A stretch of 64,000 nucleotides of DNA, taken from Allobosea vaviloviae (GTDB lineage Bacteria; Pseudomonadota; Alphaproteobacteria; Rhizobiales; Beijerinckiaceae). Made by a program: the position numbers and the translations under genes. How positions within the stretch are numbered: position 1 is the stretch's first letter; the number at the start of each line of letters is the position of its first letter. Positions 24,215 through 31,695 of this stretch are shown here, piece by piece. Under the pieces are notes generated by a model. The model ran no database searches. It worked only from the letters and a program-made list of their open reading frames with translations, and was not told where the DNA came from. Where the stretch lies: contig NZ_LGSZ01000009.1 of assembly GCF_001298265.1 (NCBI RefSeq), forward strand, positions 124,001 to 188,000, given 5' to 3'.

Positions 24215-25603
24215 TTACTGGAAGAGCCGCAGCACGCCCTGATCGGCCTGGTTGGCGAGCGACAGGGCGGTCTGCGAAAGCTGCTGGCGGGTGTTGAGGG
24301 CCAGCAGGCTCGCGCCTTCCGCGTTCGAGTCCGCCGAGACCAGGTTGTCTGCACCCTGCGTCAGGACGTTGCTCAGGTCCTTGGTGAAGTCCTGGCGGGT
24401 CTGCGCGACCGAGAGATTGGCGCCGAGCGAGGAGGAGATCGACTTCAGCGAGGTCAGCGAGCTCGTCAGTGCCGCCGTGGCCTTGTCGAGATCGGAGTCG
24501 TTCTGGAAGTTGAAGAAGCCGGCGAGCTGGGTGTTCGTGGCCTGCGAGAGGCCCAGATTATCGGCGCTGAGCGTCGAGCCCTGGATCTCAAGCTTGGACT
24601 GGTTCTTGCCGGTCTTCTCGTTGAAGGCGATCGAGACCTTGTCGCCCTGCAGCAGGTTGACGCCGTTGTAGCTCGAATCCTTGGCCAGGCTGTCGATCTG
24701 CGAGCGCAGGTCGTTGAACTGCTGGATCAGGTTGGAGCGGACGGCGGAGGTGACGTTGCTGCCAGTGATGGTGGATGTCGCGACGACGTTGTCGGCCAAT
24801 GCGAAGCCGAAATCGCTGTTGTCGCTGGTCGCACCCGTTGCGACGACGTCGGCGGCGGTGCCGGCGGCGGTGATTTCGGCCGCTGTCGGAGCTCCGGCGG
24901 CAGCCGGCGTGAAGGTGCTCGTGCCAATGCCGAACGCAACCGTTTCCGAGCCAACGCCCTTGACGTTGAACTGGCCCTTCTCATCGACGAAGGCGGTGGC
25001 GAGACCGGACTTGTTGATCTCGTTGACGACGTCGCGCACGGTCGCGTTCGTGCTGAGGAACGAGGCCTTGTAGGTGGTCGTGCCGGAGGTGATGGAGATA
25101 GAAGTCGTCGATTCGTCGCCCGCCGCCAAGGTGGGACCCGCGACGTTACCGGAATAGGTCGCCGTCGCCGTGTTGGCAGTGGCGCCGTTGCTGTCGACGA
25201 TACGCTTGTCGAGAGCGATGTCCTTGAGGCTCTTGCTGGTGAGAGCGGCTTCGGCGGCGGTGGCGAGAGCCGTGCCGGCTTTGGTCGGGCGGTTCTGAGC
25301 CGCGTCGGCCTGGGCCTGCTTCACCGTGGACTGGAGCGAAGACACCAGCTTGGTGATGCCGTCGATGCCCTTGGAGGCAGCCTGAATGGTCTGAATGCCG
25401 TTGGAGATGCCGTCAAGCAGGCCGGTGAGCTGGCTGGATCGATCGTTCAGCGAACCGGCGGTGAAGAAATTCACCGGGCTGTCGATGGCCGAGTTGACCT
25501 TCTTGCCGGTGGCGAGACGGTTTTGGATCGCGGTGGCCTGCGACTGGACCGAGGAGAGCGAGGAGACGGCGCTGCGAACGCCGGAGGAGAGAGTAACGGA
25601 CAT
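24215..25603 (-). CDS. fliC: Flagellin
   Basis: A 462-residue filament subunit. The conserved D0/D1 N-terminal region (LSSGVRSAVSSLSSVQSQAT, then NRLATGKKVNSAIDSPVNFF) and C-terminal region (TRQQLSQTALSLANQADQGV ending LRLF) are clear. The middle (residues ~130-290) holds a DUF1522-like insert with STNATVRDVVNEINKSG, as in Bradyrhizobium-type flagellins. It is the only flagellin gene in the window. An AAGGGTT ribosome-binding site precedes the ATG. No sigma-54 element with correct spacing was found upstream, in contrast to the other late operons. Confidence 0.93.
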   Translation of the reverse strand: MSVTLSSGVRSAVSSLSSVQSQATAIQNRLATGKKVNSAIDSPVNFFTAGSLNDRSSQLTGLLDGISNGIQTIQAASKGIDGITKLVSSLQSTVKQAQADAAQNRPTKAGTALATAAEAALTSKSLKDIALDKRIVDSNGATANTATATYSGNVAGPTLAAGDESTTSISITSGTTTYKASFLSTNATVRDVVNEINKSGLATAFVDEKGQFNVKGVGSETVAFGIGTSTFTPAAAGAPTAAEITAAGTAADVVATGATSDNSDFGFALADNVVATSTITGSNVTSAVRSNLIQQFNDLRSQIDSLAKDSSYNGVNLLQGDKVSIAFNEKTGKNQSKLEIQGSTLSADNLGLSQATNTQLAGFFNFQNDSDLDKATAALTSSLTSLKSISSSLGANLSVAQTRQDFTKDLSNVLTQGADNLVSADSNAEGASLLALNTRQQLSQTALSLANQADQGVLRLFQ

Positions 25604-25745
25604 AACTGAGAACCCTTCTGGGATGATGCCTTCTGGCGTCGTGGCCGTTCTGGCCCTGACCTCCGAACGTTTGGCCTCCAGCCCGTAACAAGTCGTAAAT
25701 TTCGACGCTCGAATGCCTCGCGTCGGCTCCTGCCGCCGGACATGG

Positions 25746-25760
25746 TTAAGGCGGTGCTAA
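25746..25760 (-). promoter_or_regulatory. Near-match CtrA box upstream of flagellin
   Basis: TTAAGGCGGTGCTAA matches TTAA-N7-TTAA at seven of eight positions. It is 143 bp upstream of the flagellin ATG, further than the other boxes in this window, so it may be incidental. Confidence 0.3.
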
Positions 25761-25781
25761 GCCGATGCTGTGGGGCAAAAC

Positions 25782-25813
25782 GAAAGACGCCCGCGCGGGG
25801 CGGGCGTCTTCGT
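25782..25813 (-). terminator. Terminator after the flgI-flgJ-flgN-flaG-like gene run
   Basis: A 10-bp perfect stem (AAGACGCCCG / CGGGCGTCTT) around a 7-nt GC loop. On the minus strand it is followed by TTTCGTTTTG, a good U-tract. It closes the leftward operon and isolates it from flagellin. Confidence 0.8.
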
Positions 25814-25839
25814 GCTCAACGGATTGCGGGGAGGGCGCC

Positions 25840-26295
25840 TCAGGCGATCCGCTCGATTTCATGTCGACGGGTGTCTCGATCGTCCTGCGCCCGCTCGGTG
25901 AGCTCGCGCGAGTAGATGCGCAGTTTGAGCAGCGTCTCGTCAGGGAGTTGCGCGATCGTCTCGCCGGTGCGCGGATCCTTTTCCTCCAGCACGACGGTGC
26001 GTGTGCGCGGCTCGATCACCAGCCGGCGATCGACGGACTGCTTCACGTCTGCCTGGCTTTGCTGGCGCTGCTGCTGCTTCACGGCCGTCCGTTGCTCGAA
26101 CGCGGCACGGCTCTGGGCGTCGCGGTCCCGGGCGCGCAGTTCGAGCTTGACCGCCGTTCCGGCTTGCGCGGACTGGACAGTCTGCTCGGGCGGAAGCTCG
26201 ACATTTACGCTCCCTTGCGTTGCGACGACGTCGGCGCGGCTGACGGGGGGAGGGCCTCCTACGGGCGCCAGCTTGGACGCGCTGCCAAAATCCAT
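25840..26295 (-). CDS. FlaG-like flagellar protein
   Basis: A 151-residue protein whose C-terminal part reads TVVLEEKDPRTGETIAQLPDE followed by LLKLRIYSREL. This matches the FlaG family core (DxxTGExIxQIPxE), which influences filament length or cap assembly. The N-terminal half is Gln/Ala-rich and low-complexity. ATG 26295 follows a strong AAGGAGT ribosome-binding site; the frame extends upstream without one. It is the last gene before a strong terminator. The 160-bp gap upstream shows no promoter I can support. Confidence 0.68.
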   Translation of the reverse strand: MDFGSASKLAPVGGPPPVSRADVVATQGSVNVELPPEQTVQSAQAGTAVKLELRARDRDAQSRAAFEQRTAVKQQQRQQSQADVKQSVDRRLVIEPRTRTVVLEEKDPRTGETIAQLPDETLLKLRIYSRELTERAQDDRDTRRHEIERIA

Positions 26296-26455
26296 GGTTT
26301 TACTCCTTCTGGAGTCGGGCACAGCGGCGCGATGCCGCTGCTTGCCGTTCATGCCCGAACAGGCGCAGCTGTCCGAACCTGACCAAGCTGCCGGAAAACT
26401 TTGAATCCGACGTTAGGAAGTTAGGTAAATATTGACGGTTGACGTGCCAGCGGCC

Positions 26456-26944
26456 TCAGAGCCGGCGCGAGACCATCAGCGGCCCCGAGTTCGGCCGTGC
26501 GAAGGCGCCTGCGCCGACGGTCGCCGTTGGGCCATAGCCCGCGGCGCGCGACGGGCGGTTGGCGTCGGCTGCCAGGTCTCGGACGATCGATTCCGAGACG
26601 GCGCGTGCGGTCGCCAGAACGATCTGGTTGGTCTCGATCAGGGTCTGGAACGAGAGATGAGCCGTCTTCAGGCGCTTGACCTGTTCGGGTACGAAGCGCG
26701 CCAGCGAGACCGCGTTGAGCTTCACCTGCTCGACGCCGCGCATATAGATACCGGCGAGTTCCGTTTTCCGCGGCTCCCGCGTCATCGCCTCCGGCAGGCG
26801 GCCGGCCCGGACCAGTTCGGTCTCCTCGCCGACGAGATGGGACAGTGCCGACAGTGCCTCCAGCACCGCCTCGATCAGCGCCTTCGCCTCGAGCGCGCTG
26901 GCGATGCGTGGCCGCTCGTCGAGAACGCGCCTAGGAACCGACAT
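26456..26944 (-). CDS. flgN: FlgN-like flagellar export chaperone
   Basis: A 162-residue, mostly helical protein. The segments LIEAVLEALSALSHLVGEET and RKTELAGIYMRGVEQVKLNA fit the FlgN pattern of an amphipathic coiled coil that binds hook-junction proteins FlgK and FlgL for export. It starts 14 bp inside the end of flgJ, so it is translationally coupled. The identification rests on helix pattern and context rather than a catalytic motif. Confidence 0.72.
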   Translation of the reverse strand: MSVPRRVLDERPRIASALEAKALIEAVLEALSALSHLVGEETELVRAGRLPEAMTREPRKTELAGIYMRGVEQVKLNAVSLARFVPEQVKRLKTAHLSFQTLIETNQIVLATARAVSESIVRDLAADANRPSRAAGYGPTATVGAGAFARPNSGPLMVSRRL

Positions 26945-27308
26945 TCTGGACTCCGACGGTGCCGCTCGCCTGGGCGCTGGACTGTTCCTGCACCCGCAGC
27001 AGATCACGCAATATCTGGTCCGACAGGCCGATGCCGCCAGCCTTCTGCAGCTGCTTGGCGTATTGCTGGGTCAGCTGCGACTTGTAGATGTCACCGCCGA
27101 CCCCGTTCTCGCCGAGCGGGCCCTCGCTGCCCGGCGCGGTCGCGGTCAGCTGCTGCGTGACCTGCTCCAGGAACACGGTCTCGAAATCGTCCGCCTGCTT
27201 CTTGGCCTTGGCCTTTGCCGGGTCGAGCGCGTTCGCAAGGCTGCCGATCACGCTTCCGGCCGCACCCAGAGCCAGCTTGGCCGCCGGTATCGCAAGGGTT
27301 GCACTCAT
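26931..27308 (-). CDS. flgJ: Rod-binding protein FlgJ, N-terminal domain only
   Basis: A 125-residue protein matching the FlgJ rod-binding domain: QADDFETVFLEQVTQQLTAT is followed by YKSQLTQQYAKQLQKAGGIG, which caps the growing rod in the periplasm. The muramidase domain of enteric FlgJ is absent, as is normal in alphaproteobacteria, so a separate hydrolase must open the wall. Its ATG overlaps the flgI stop codon (TGATG). Confidence 0.88.
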   Translation of the reverse strand: MSATLAIPAAKLALGAAGSVIGSLANALDPAKAKAKKQADDFETVFLEQVTQQLTATAPGSEGPLGENGVGGDIYKSQLTQQYAKQLQKAGGIGLSDQILRDLLRVQEQSSAQASGTVGVQNVGS

Positions 27309-28441
27309 CACATCACCTCGATTTCGGCCTGGAGGGCGCCTGACGCCTTGATGGCCTGGAGAATGGAGATCAGGTCGCGCGGGCCGATGCCGAGCGCGTT
27401 CAGGCCATCGACGAGTTCGGCGAGCGTGACACTGTCGCGGACCACGGCGAGCTTGTTGCCGCCGCCGGTATCGACCTTCACATTGGTTCGCGGAGTCACG
27501 ACGGTCTGCCCGTCCGACAACGGGCCTGGTTGGCTGACCTGCGGCTGCTCCGTGATGGTGACGGTCAGGTTGCCCTGCGCGACCGCCACCGTGGACACCC
27601 GCACATCCTTGCCCATGACGATGATGCCGGAGCGCTCGTCGATGACGATGCGGGCGAGTTGGTCGGGCTCGATCCGGAGCTGCTCGATGTCGGTGAGCAT
27701 GCGGATCATGTTTCCCTGGAAGCGGGGCGGGATCTGCAACGCGACCGTCGAGGGGTCGGTCGGCTCGGCCGCGTCGGCGCCGAGGAAGTCATTGATCGCG
27801 GCGGCCATGCGGCGTGCCGTGGTGAAATCGGGGTTGCGCAGCGCAAGGCGCAGCGTCTTCAGCTTGTTCAGGGCGAACTCGATCTCGCGCTCGATCAGGC
27901 CGCCATTGGCGATGCGGCCGACGGTCGGCACGCCGCGGGTGATCTTGCTGGCATCGCCCTCGGCGGAGAAGCCGGCGATGGCGACCGGCCCCTGCGAGAC
28001 GGCATAGACCTCGCCATCGGCGCCGAGCAGCGGCGTCACCAAGAGTGTACCGCCCTGCAGCGACTTGGCGTCGCCGAGCGCCGACACCGTCACGTCGAGC
28101 CGCGTCCCTTGCGTGGCGAAGGGCGGCAGGTTTGCCGTCACCATCACGGCGGCGACATTGGCGGTGCGCATATTGGCACCGCGGGTGTTGACGCCGAGCC
28201 GCTCCAGCATCGCGGTGAGCGACTGCTTGGTGAAGGGCGCGTTGTTGAGCGTGTCGCCGGTGCCGTTGAGGCCAACGACGATGCCGTAGCCGAGGATCTG
28301 GTTGGAACGGACGCCTTCGACGGAGGCCAGGTCCTTGATCCGCGACAATGCCTGGGCCGGGCCGGCTGCCACGGCGAGGCCCAGCGCGAGCAGCGCCGCC
28401 AGGGGCTTCACCAGGGATGTCAGGGCGGCTTTGCGGAACAT
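27308..28441 (-). CDS. flgI: Flagellar P-ring protein FlgI
   Basis: A 377-residue periplasmic protein forming the P-ring around the rod. A signal peptide (residues ~1-32, cleaved near AQALS) is followed by SRIKDLASVEGVRSNQILGY and GLNGTGDTL, both diagnostic. ATG 28441 was chosen over an in-frame GTG 12 codons upstream because it sits directly before the signal peptide and 29 bp or so downstream of the predicted sigma-54 start site. First gene of flgI-flgJ-flgN-flaG-like, divergent from fliX as in Caulobacter. Confidence 0.95.
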   Translation of the reverse strand: MFRKAALTSLVKPLAALLALGLAVAAGPAQALSRIKDLASVEGVRSNQILGYGIVVGLNGTGDTLNNAPFTKQSLTAMLERLGVNTRGANMRTANVAAVMVTANLPPFATQGTRLDVTVSALGDAKSLQGGTLLVTPLLGADGEVYAVSQGPVAIAGFSAEGDASKITRGVPTVGRIANGGLIEREIEFALNKLKTLRLALRNPDFTTARRMAAAINDFLGADAAEPTDPSTVALQIPPRFQGNMIRMLTDIEQLRIEPDQLARIVIDERSGIIVMGKDVRVSTVAVAQGNLTVTITEQPQVSQPGPLSDGQTVVTPRTNVKVDTGGGNKLAVVRDSVTLAELVDGLNALGIGPRDLISILQAIKASGALQAEIEVM

Positions 28442-28478
28442 GGTCTCACCGGCAGGAGAAATCGATCGCTGTTCCACC

Positions 28479-28494
28479 TGCGATCCGCGTGCCA
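28479..28494 (-). promoter_or_regulatory. Sigma-54 promoter for flgI operon
   Basis: Read on the minus strand, TGGCACGCGGATCGCA matches TGGCACG-N4-TTGCA at all but one specified position, with GG and GC 10 bases apart. Transcription would start near 28469, giving a leader of under 30 bases. Confidence 0.8.
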
Positions 28495-28589
28495 GACGAC
28501 GACAACTTGAAAGCCCTGCTTTATCAGTTGTTTGGAAATCCGGCGCAGGGTCGTGGCGGTCGTTGTGAGGCTGCCGATCCTGCCGGGGC

Positions 28590-28602
28590 GGCAGTTTATG
28601 CC
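28590..28602. promoter_or_regulatory. ftr-like site between fliX and flgI
   Basis: GGCAGTTTATGCC, a perfect GGCA-N5-TGCC. Its complement contains CGGC-N2-AAA-N2-GC. It is 6 bp from a CtrA box on the fliX side and 96 bp upstream of the flgI sigma-54 element on the other. Confidence 0.62.
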
Positions 28603-28608
28603 GGGTGA

Positions 28609-28623
28609 TTTACCGCCTGTTAA
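28609..28623 (+). promoter_or_regulatory. CtrA box for fliX
   Basis: TTTACCGCCTGTTAA matches TTAA-N7-TTAA at seven of eight positions, and the second half extends to the preferred TTAACCAT. It lies 46 bp before the fliX ATG. fliX is a CtrA-controlled class II gene in Caulobacter. Confidence 0.62.
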
Positions 28624-28669
28624 CCATCCCGGCGCGAGGGTTTTCCATGACCAGTTACGCGAGGCGACC

Positions 28670-29077
28670 ATGATCCGGATCGATCAGCGCGCGCCTGTCT
28701 CCAACGCCGGCCCGGCAGGTTCCGCAAGGCGCGCGGGGAGCGCCGCCTTCACATTGCCGACAAAGGACAGCGCGGCCGCTGCGCGCAGCGCCAATGTGAG
28801 CGCGGCCGGCCCGCTCGACACGCTGCTGGCCGTGCAGGCCTATGAAGAGCCCCATGAGCGCAAGAAGCGCCAGGCGAAGCGCGGCCACGACCTGCTCGAC
28901 GGGCTCGACCGACTGAAGGCGGCGCTGCTCTCGGGCCGCGTCAACATCTCCGAGCTCGAGCAGATCCGGGCCAATCTCGCCCAGCGGCGCGAAGCCACCG
29001 ACGATCCGCGCCTCGATGACGTGCTGGCCCATATCGAGCTGAGGGCGGCCGTCGAATTGGCGAAGCTCGGGCGGTGA
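28670..29077 (+). CDS. fliX: Flagellar assembly regulator FliX
   Basis: A 135-residue protein. The C-terminal half (DTLLAVQAYEEPHERKKRQA, then RGHDLLDGLDRLKAALLSGR) is diagnostic of FliX, which in Caulobacter couples completion of the early flagellar structure to activity of the sigma-54 activator FlbD. The N-terminal ~45 residues are low-complexity Ala/Ser. ATG 28670 was chosen because the frame upstream crosses the promoter region. It is divergent from flgI, as in Caulobacter. Confidence 0.9.
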   Translation: MIRIDQRAPVSNAGPAGSARRAGSAAFTLPTKDSAAAARSANVSAAGPLDTLLAVQAYEEPHERKKRQAKRGHDLLDGLDRLKAALLSGRVNISELEQIRANLAQRREATDDPRLDDVLAHIELRAAVELAKLGR

Positions 29078-29084
29078 TCTCGCG

Positions 29085-29186
29085 CGTCATGGTCGGGCTC
29101 GACCCGAGCATCTCGTGACAAGAAGGCTGTAGCCTTATCCGGCCCGAGATTCTCGGGTCCGCGCTTCGCTTGGCCCGAGAATGACG
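29085..29186. repeat. Dispersed two-hairpin intergenic repeat, copy A
   Basis: Bounded by CGTCAT and ATGACG. Contains two hairpins: CTCGGG-type (TCGGGCTCGACCCGA) and a longer one built on GATTCTCGGGTC and GGCCCGAGAAT. A second copy in inverse orientation lies at 40308-40400 with the same order of parts. It occupies the space between the ends of fliX and the cupin gene. Confidence 0.75.
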
Positions 29187-29199
29187 GCTGTGCCGGTTC

Positions 29200-29745
29200 T
29201 CAACGAAGGAACTGGTCCGCATAGTCCGCGCCAAGGCCGTTCGTGGCGTAGTGCGCGCGGCATTTGTCGAGCCGGGTGAAGACGTCATCGTAGCCCAGGC
29301 ATTTGCCGTCCGGATCGACATAGATCATCGCGCCGTTGACCTGGAACATGGTGATCATCTCCTCCGTCTCAGGGTCGACCACCAGAGTATGCGTCTCGCC
29401 CGGCGCCTCGTAGACATAGGCACCTTCCGTCGCGACCCAGTCATGCTCGAGATAGCGCCACTGGCCTTTGAGCACATAGCCATGCACGGGCTGCGGATGG
29501 CGGTGGCGTGAGAGCACGCCGGAGCGGCGCACGCGCAGCAGGTTCATCCAGTAGCCGCGGGTGACGCTGAGGCAAAGCGGCCGGAACCAGACATTGTCGT
29601 CGACCGGTACCCAGACGCGCTCGTCGGTCGGAATGACGTTGGGAACGATCAATTCGGGCGGCGAATCCTTCGGCTGCGGGTGGCGATAGGGCGTCCAGCG
29701 TTCGGCGTCGGTGGCGGCGACAGGCATCGGGCTGGTCTCGGTCAT
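29200..29745 (-). CDS. ChrR-like cupin, 2,4'-dihydroxyacetophenone dioxygenase family
   Basis: A 181-residue single-domain cupin. The metal-binding motif is HRHPQPVHGYVLKGQWRY (His-rich first motif), and the second motif is APGETHTLVVDP. Proteins with this arrangement include 2,4'-dihydroxyacetophenone dioxygenase, which cleaves a C-C bond beside an aromatic ring, but most members are uncharacterised. ATG 29745 has a GGGAGAA ribosome-binding site; the frame upstream overlaps unrelated sequence. It is transcribed in the same direction as the SDR gene upstream, 109 bp away, and may share a pathway with it. Confidence 0.78.
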   Translation of the reverse strand: MTETSPMPVAATDAERWTPYRHPQPKDSPPELIVPNVIPTDERVWVPVDDNVWFRPLCLSVTRGYWMNLLRVRRSGVLSRHRHPQPVHGYVLKGQWRYLEHDWVATEGAYVYEAPGETHTLVVDPETEEMITMFQVNGAMIYVDPDGKCLGYDDVFTRLDKCRAHYATNGLGADYADQFLR

Positions 29746-29854
29746 CGCGTTTCTCCCGTTTCGTCTCATGTGAACCGGCCATTGCGAACCTGATTCAGGA
29801 TCGTCCAGCATCATCCTGTGCCGGTTATATTTTTTGCCGTCAGGTGTCCGCCGC

Positions 29855-30589
29855 TCAGACGGCCAGATAGCCGCCGTCGACCGGCAGGATCGTGCCGGTG
29901 ATGAAGGCTGCCGCATCCGACAGCAGGAACGCAATCGCGCCGCCGACATCGCCGGGCTGCCCCCAGCGGCCCATCGGCGTGCGGGCGAGAATCGGAGCCG
30001 AGCGGGCGGCATCCTCGACCAGTGGCCGGGTCAACTCGGTCTCGATCCAGCCCGGTGCCACCGCGTTGACGCGGATGCCGTCCTGCGCCCAGGCGGCGGC
30101 GAGCGATTTGGTGAGCTGGCCGATCGCGCCCTTGGAGGCAGCATAGCCCGGCGCGAAGGCCGAGCCGTGGAAGGTCAGCATCGAGGCGATGTTGACGATG
30201 CCGCTGCCGTGCCCAGCGGCGAGCTTGTCCTTCGCCGCCAGGCACATCCGCATCGTGCCGCCGAGGTTGACCTCGATGGTCAGGCGGAAGGCGTCGATCT
30301 CGAACTCCTTGCCGCCGCGCTGGATCATGCCGGCGCAGTTCACCAGCGCGTCGAGACGCGGGCAGGCGGCTATGATCGCGGCGACCTGATCGTCGCTGGT
30401 GACATCGAGCTGCGCGTGGCGGATCGCGAGGTGGGGCGGCGGGCCTGCGACCTCCTCGGCGGTGAGGCCCGTGGCGAGGACGTCGTAGCCGGCTGTCGCC
30501 AGAGCGAGCGCTGCTCCCTGGCCGATGCCGCGGGTCCCCCCGGTGACGAGGGCGAAGCGTGGGGTGGTGCGGGAGGCGTCGTCGGTCAT
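29855..30589 (-). CDS. Short-chain dehydrogenase/reductase (classical)
   Basis: A 244-residue NAD(P)-dependent oxidoreductase with the complete classical SDR set: TGGTRGIGQG for the cofactor, NCAG, a catalytic Ser in NIASML, YAASK as the catalytic Tyr-Lys pair, and the C-terminal PVDGGY. Substrates are probably sugars, alcohols or 3-oxoacyl groups; the exact one is not readable. It is upstream of the cupin gene on the same strand. Confidence 0.88.
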   Translation of the reverse strand: MTDDASRTTPRFALVTGGTRGIGQGAALALATAGYDVLATGLTAEEVAGPPPHLAIRHAQLDVTSDDQVAAIIAACPRLDALVNCAGMIQRGGKEFEIDAFRLTIEVNLGGTMRMCLAAKDKLAAGHGSGIVNIASMLTFHGSAFAPGYAASKGAIGQLTKSLAAAWAQDGIRVNAVAPGWIETELTRPLVEDAARSAPILARTPMGRWGQPGDVGGAIAFLLSDAAAFITGTILPVDGGYLAV

Positions 30590-30643
30590 GGACCCAAGAC
30601 TATCGGCGCGGGACGCCCGCGGGAAGGGCGAGGGGCCTTGCTG

Positions 30644-31474
30644 TCACGGCATGGGCAGTTCCAGCCGCAGCAGGGCCGAGGCGCTGGTCAGGAAGGCGCT
30701 GCCGCTGAGGGGCATCTCGCGCCCGACATTGAGGTCGAGCGTCGTGCGCCAGGGCATGGACAGCGGCTGCGTCAGGTCGGCGACGGCTTTCACGCGCGGC
30801 GTCATCGTGGTGGCGAGGCCGTTCTGCGCCGCGAAGGTATAGCTGCCGGCCAGTGCGATCTCTGTGGTCAGCGTGACGATGTCGAGCGGCCGGAGTCGGT
30901 AGCCCAGCACGGCCTGCGCATTTTGCGCGGCGGCGCCGGTCGTCTGGAGTTGGCCGCCGGTCGCCGCGCTCCAGACGACTTGGCTGTCGCCGCCGGAGCC
31001 CCGGGTCACGTTCCAGTCGACGCGGGTGTCGTTGCGCTGCCAGCCGCCCTGGCCCGTGACGATGGCCGTCGAGAGGGATAAGCGCTCGGCGCCGAGCTTT
31101 ATGCCGACGGCGCGCTCGGTGGCGGCGGGGAACGGCGACGAGGCCGGGTTGAGCCCGCGGCGGATCGGGACGGCGTCGATCTGCGGCCGCGCCAACCCGT
31201 TGCCAACGGTGCGGCCGCCCTTGTGCCGCATGGGCGCCATGAAGCCCGGCGTGTCGAGATCGGGATCGCATGATGGCGTCGCGTCCCAGTGTGGGATCGG
31301 CGCGAACAGCCGGGTCTCTGCCTCCTCGGAGAAGGCCGCGTCGAGTGGGCGCGCGTCTGGCGCCTGCTGGGCTGGGGTCTGCTCCGCATGGGCGGCGGCG
31401 AGCGGCATCGCGGCGAGCAGCAGAAGCCATGCGGCGCGGTGCAACGTCGGTGCGGGCAGGACGGCTGGAGGCAA
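30644..31474 (-). CDS. Hypothetical exported protein, beta-rich
   Basis: About 276 residues with a clear signal peptide (LLLLAAMPLAAAHAEQ, cleaved after AHA). The mature part alternates polar and hydrophobic residues in strands such as TRVDWNVTRG, QAVLGYRLRPLDIVTLTTEI and GSYTFAAQ, suggesting a small outer-membrane beta-barrel or adhesin-like fold. No ATG lies at a sensible place: TTG 31474 has GGAA at a fitting distance, and the frame continues up to an ATG at 31582. No family is recognised. Confidence 0.6.
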   Translation of the reverse strand: MPPAVLPAPTLHRAAWLLLLAAMPLAAAHAEQTPAQQAPDARPLDAAFSEEAETRLFAPIPHWDATPSCDPDLDTPGFMAPMRHKGGRTVGNGLARPQIDAVPIRRGLNPASSPFPAATERAVGIKLGAERLSLSTAIVTGQGGWQRNDTRVDWNVTRGSGGDSQVVWSAATGGQLQTTGAAAQNAQAVLGYRLRPLDIVTLTTEIALAGSYTFAAQNGLATTMTPRVKAVADLTQPLSMPWRTTLDLNVGREMPLSGSAFLTSASALLRLELPMP

Positions 31475-31630
31475 GGCATCGTTCCGGTGCTGTGAAGGCG
31501 AAGACACAAGGCTGAACCCCGATGCCGCTTTTTTTGCGGCAGCGCAGCATGAAAGCCTTTGAAGCCAGCGGACCTTGCCCAAAAGCCGCGCTTCCCCCGA
31601 GGCCGCGAACCCGCTAGGACACGGCCAACC

Positions 31631-31654
31631 GCCTGCGGCATGGTTGCCGCAGGC
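31631..31654. other. Hairpin in the icd upstream region
   Basis: A perfect 10-bp stem (GCCTGCGGCA / TGCCGCAGGC) with a 4-nt loop lies 42 bp before the icd ATG. No U-tract follows on either strand, so it is more likely a leader structure or protein-binding palindrome than a terminator. Confidence 0.4.
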
Positions 31655-31695
31655 GCGAACCGTTCCATTCTGGCCAGAAGCAGGGGTCGTTTCAC

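Noticed and set aside
25604..25760. Sigma-54 or sigma-28 promoter for flagellin
   Set aside because: Every GG pair on the minus strand was checked and none has GC at the right spacing. A TTAA...GCCGAC pair resembles sigma-28 but the spacer is about 18 bases where 15 is expected.
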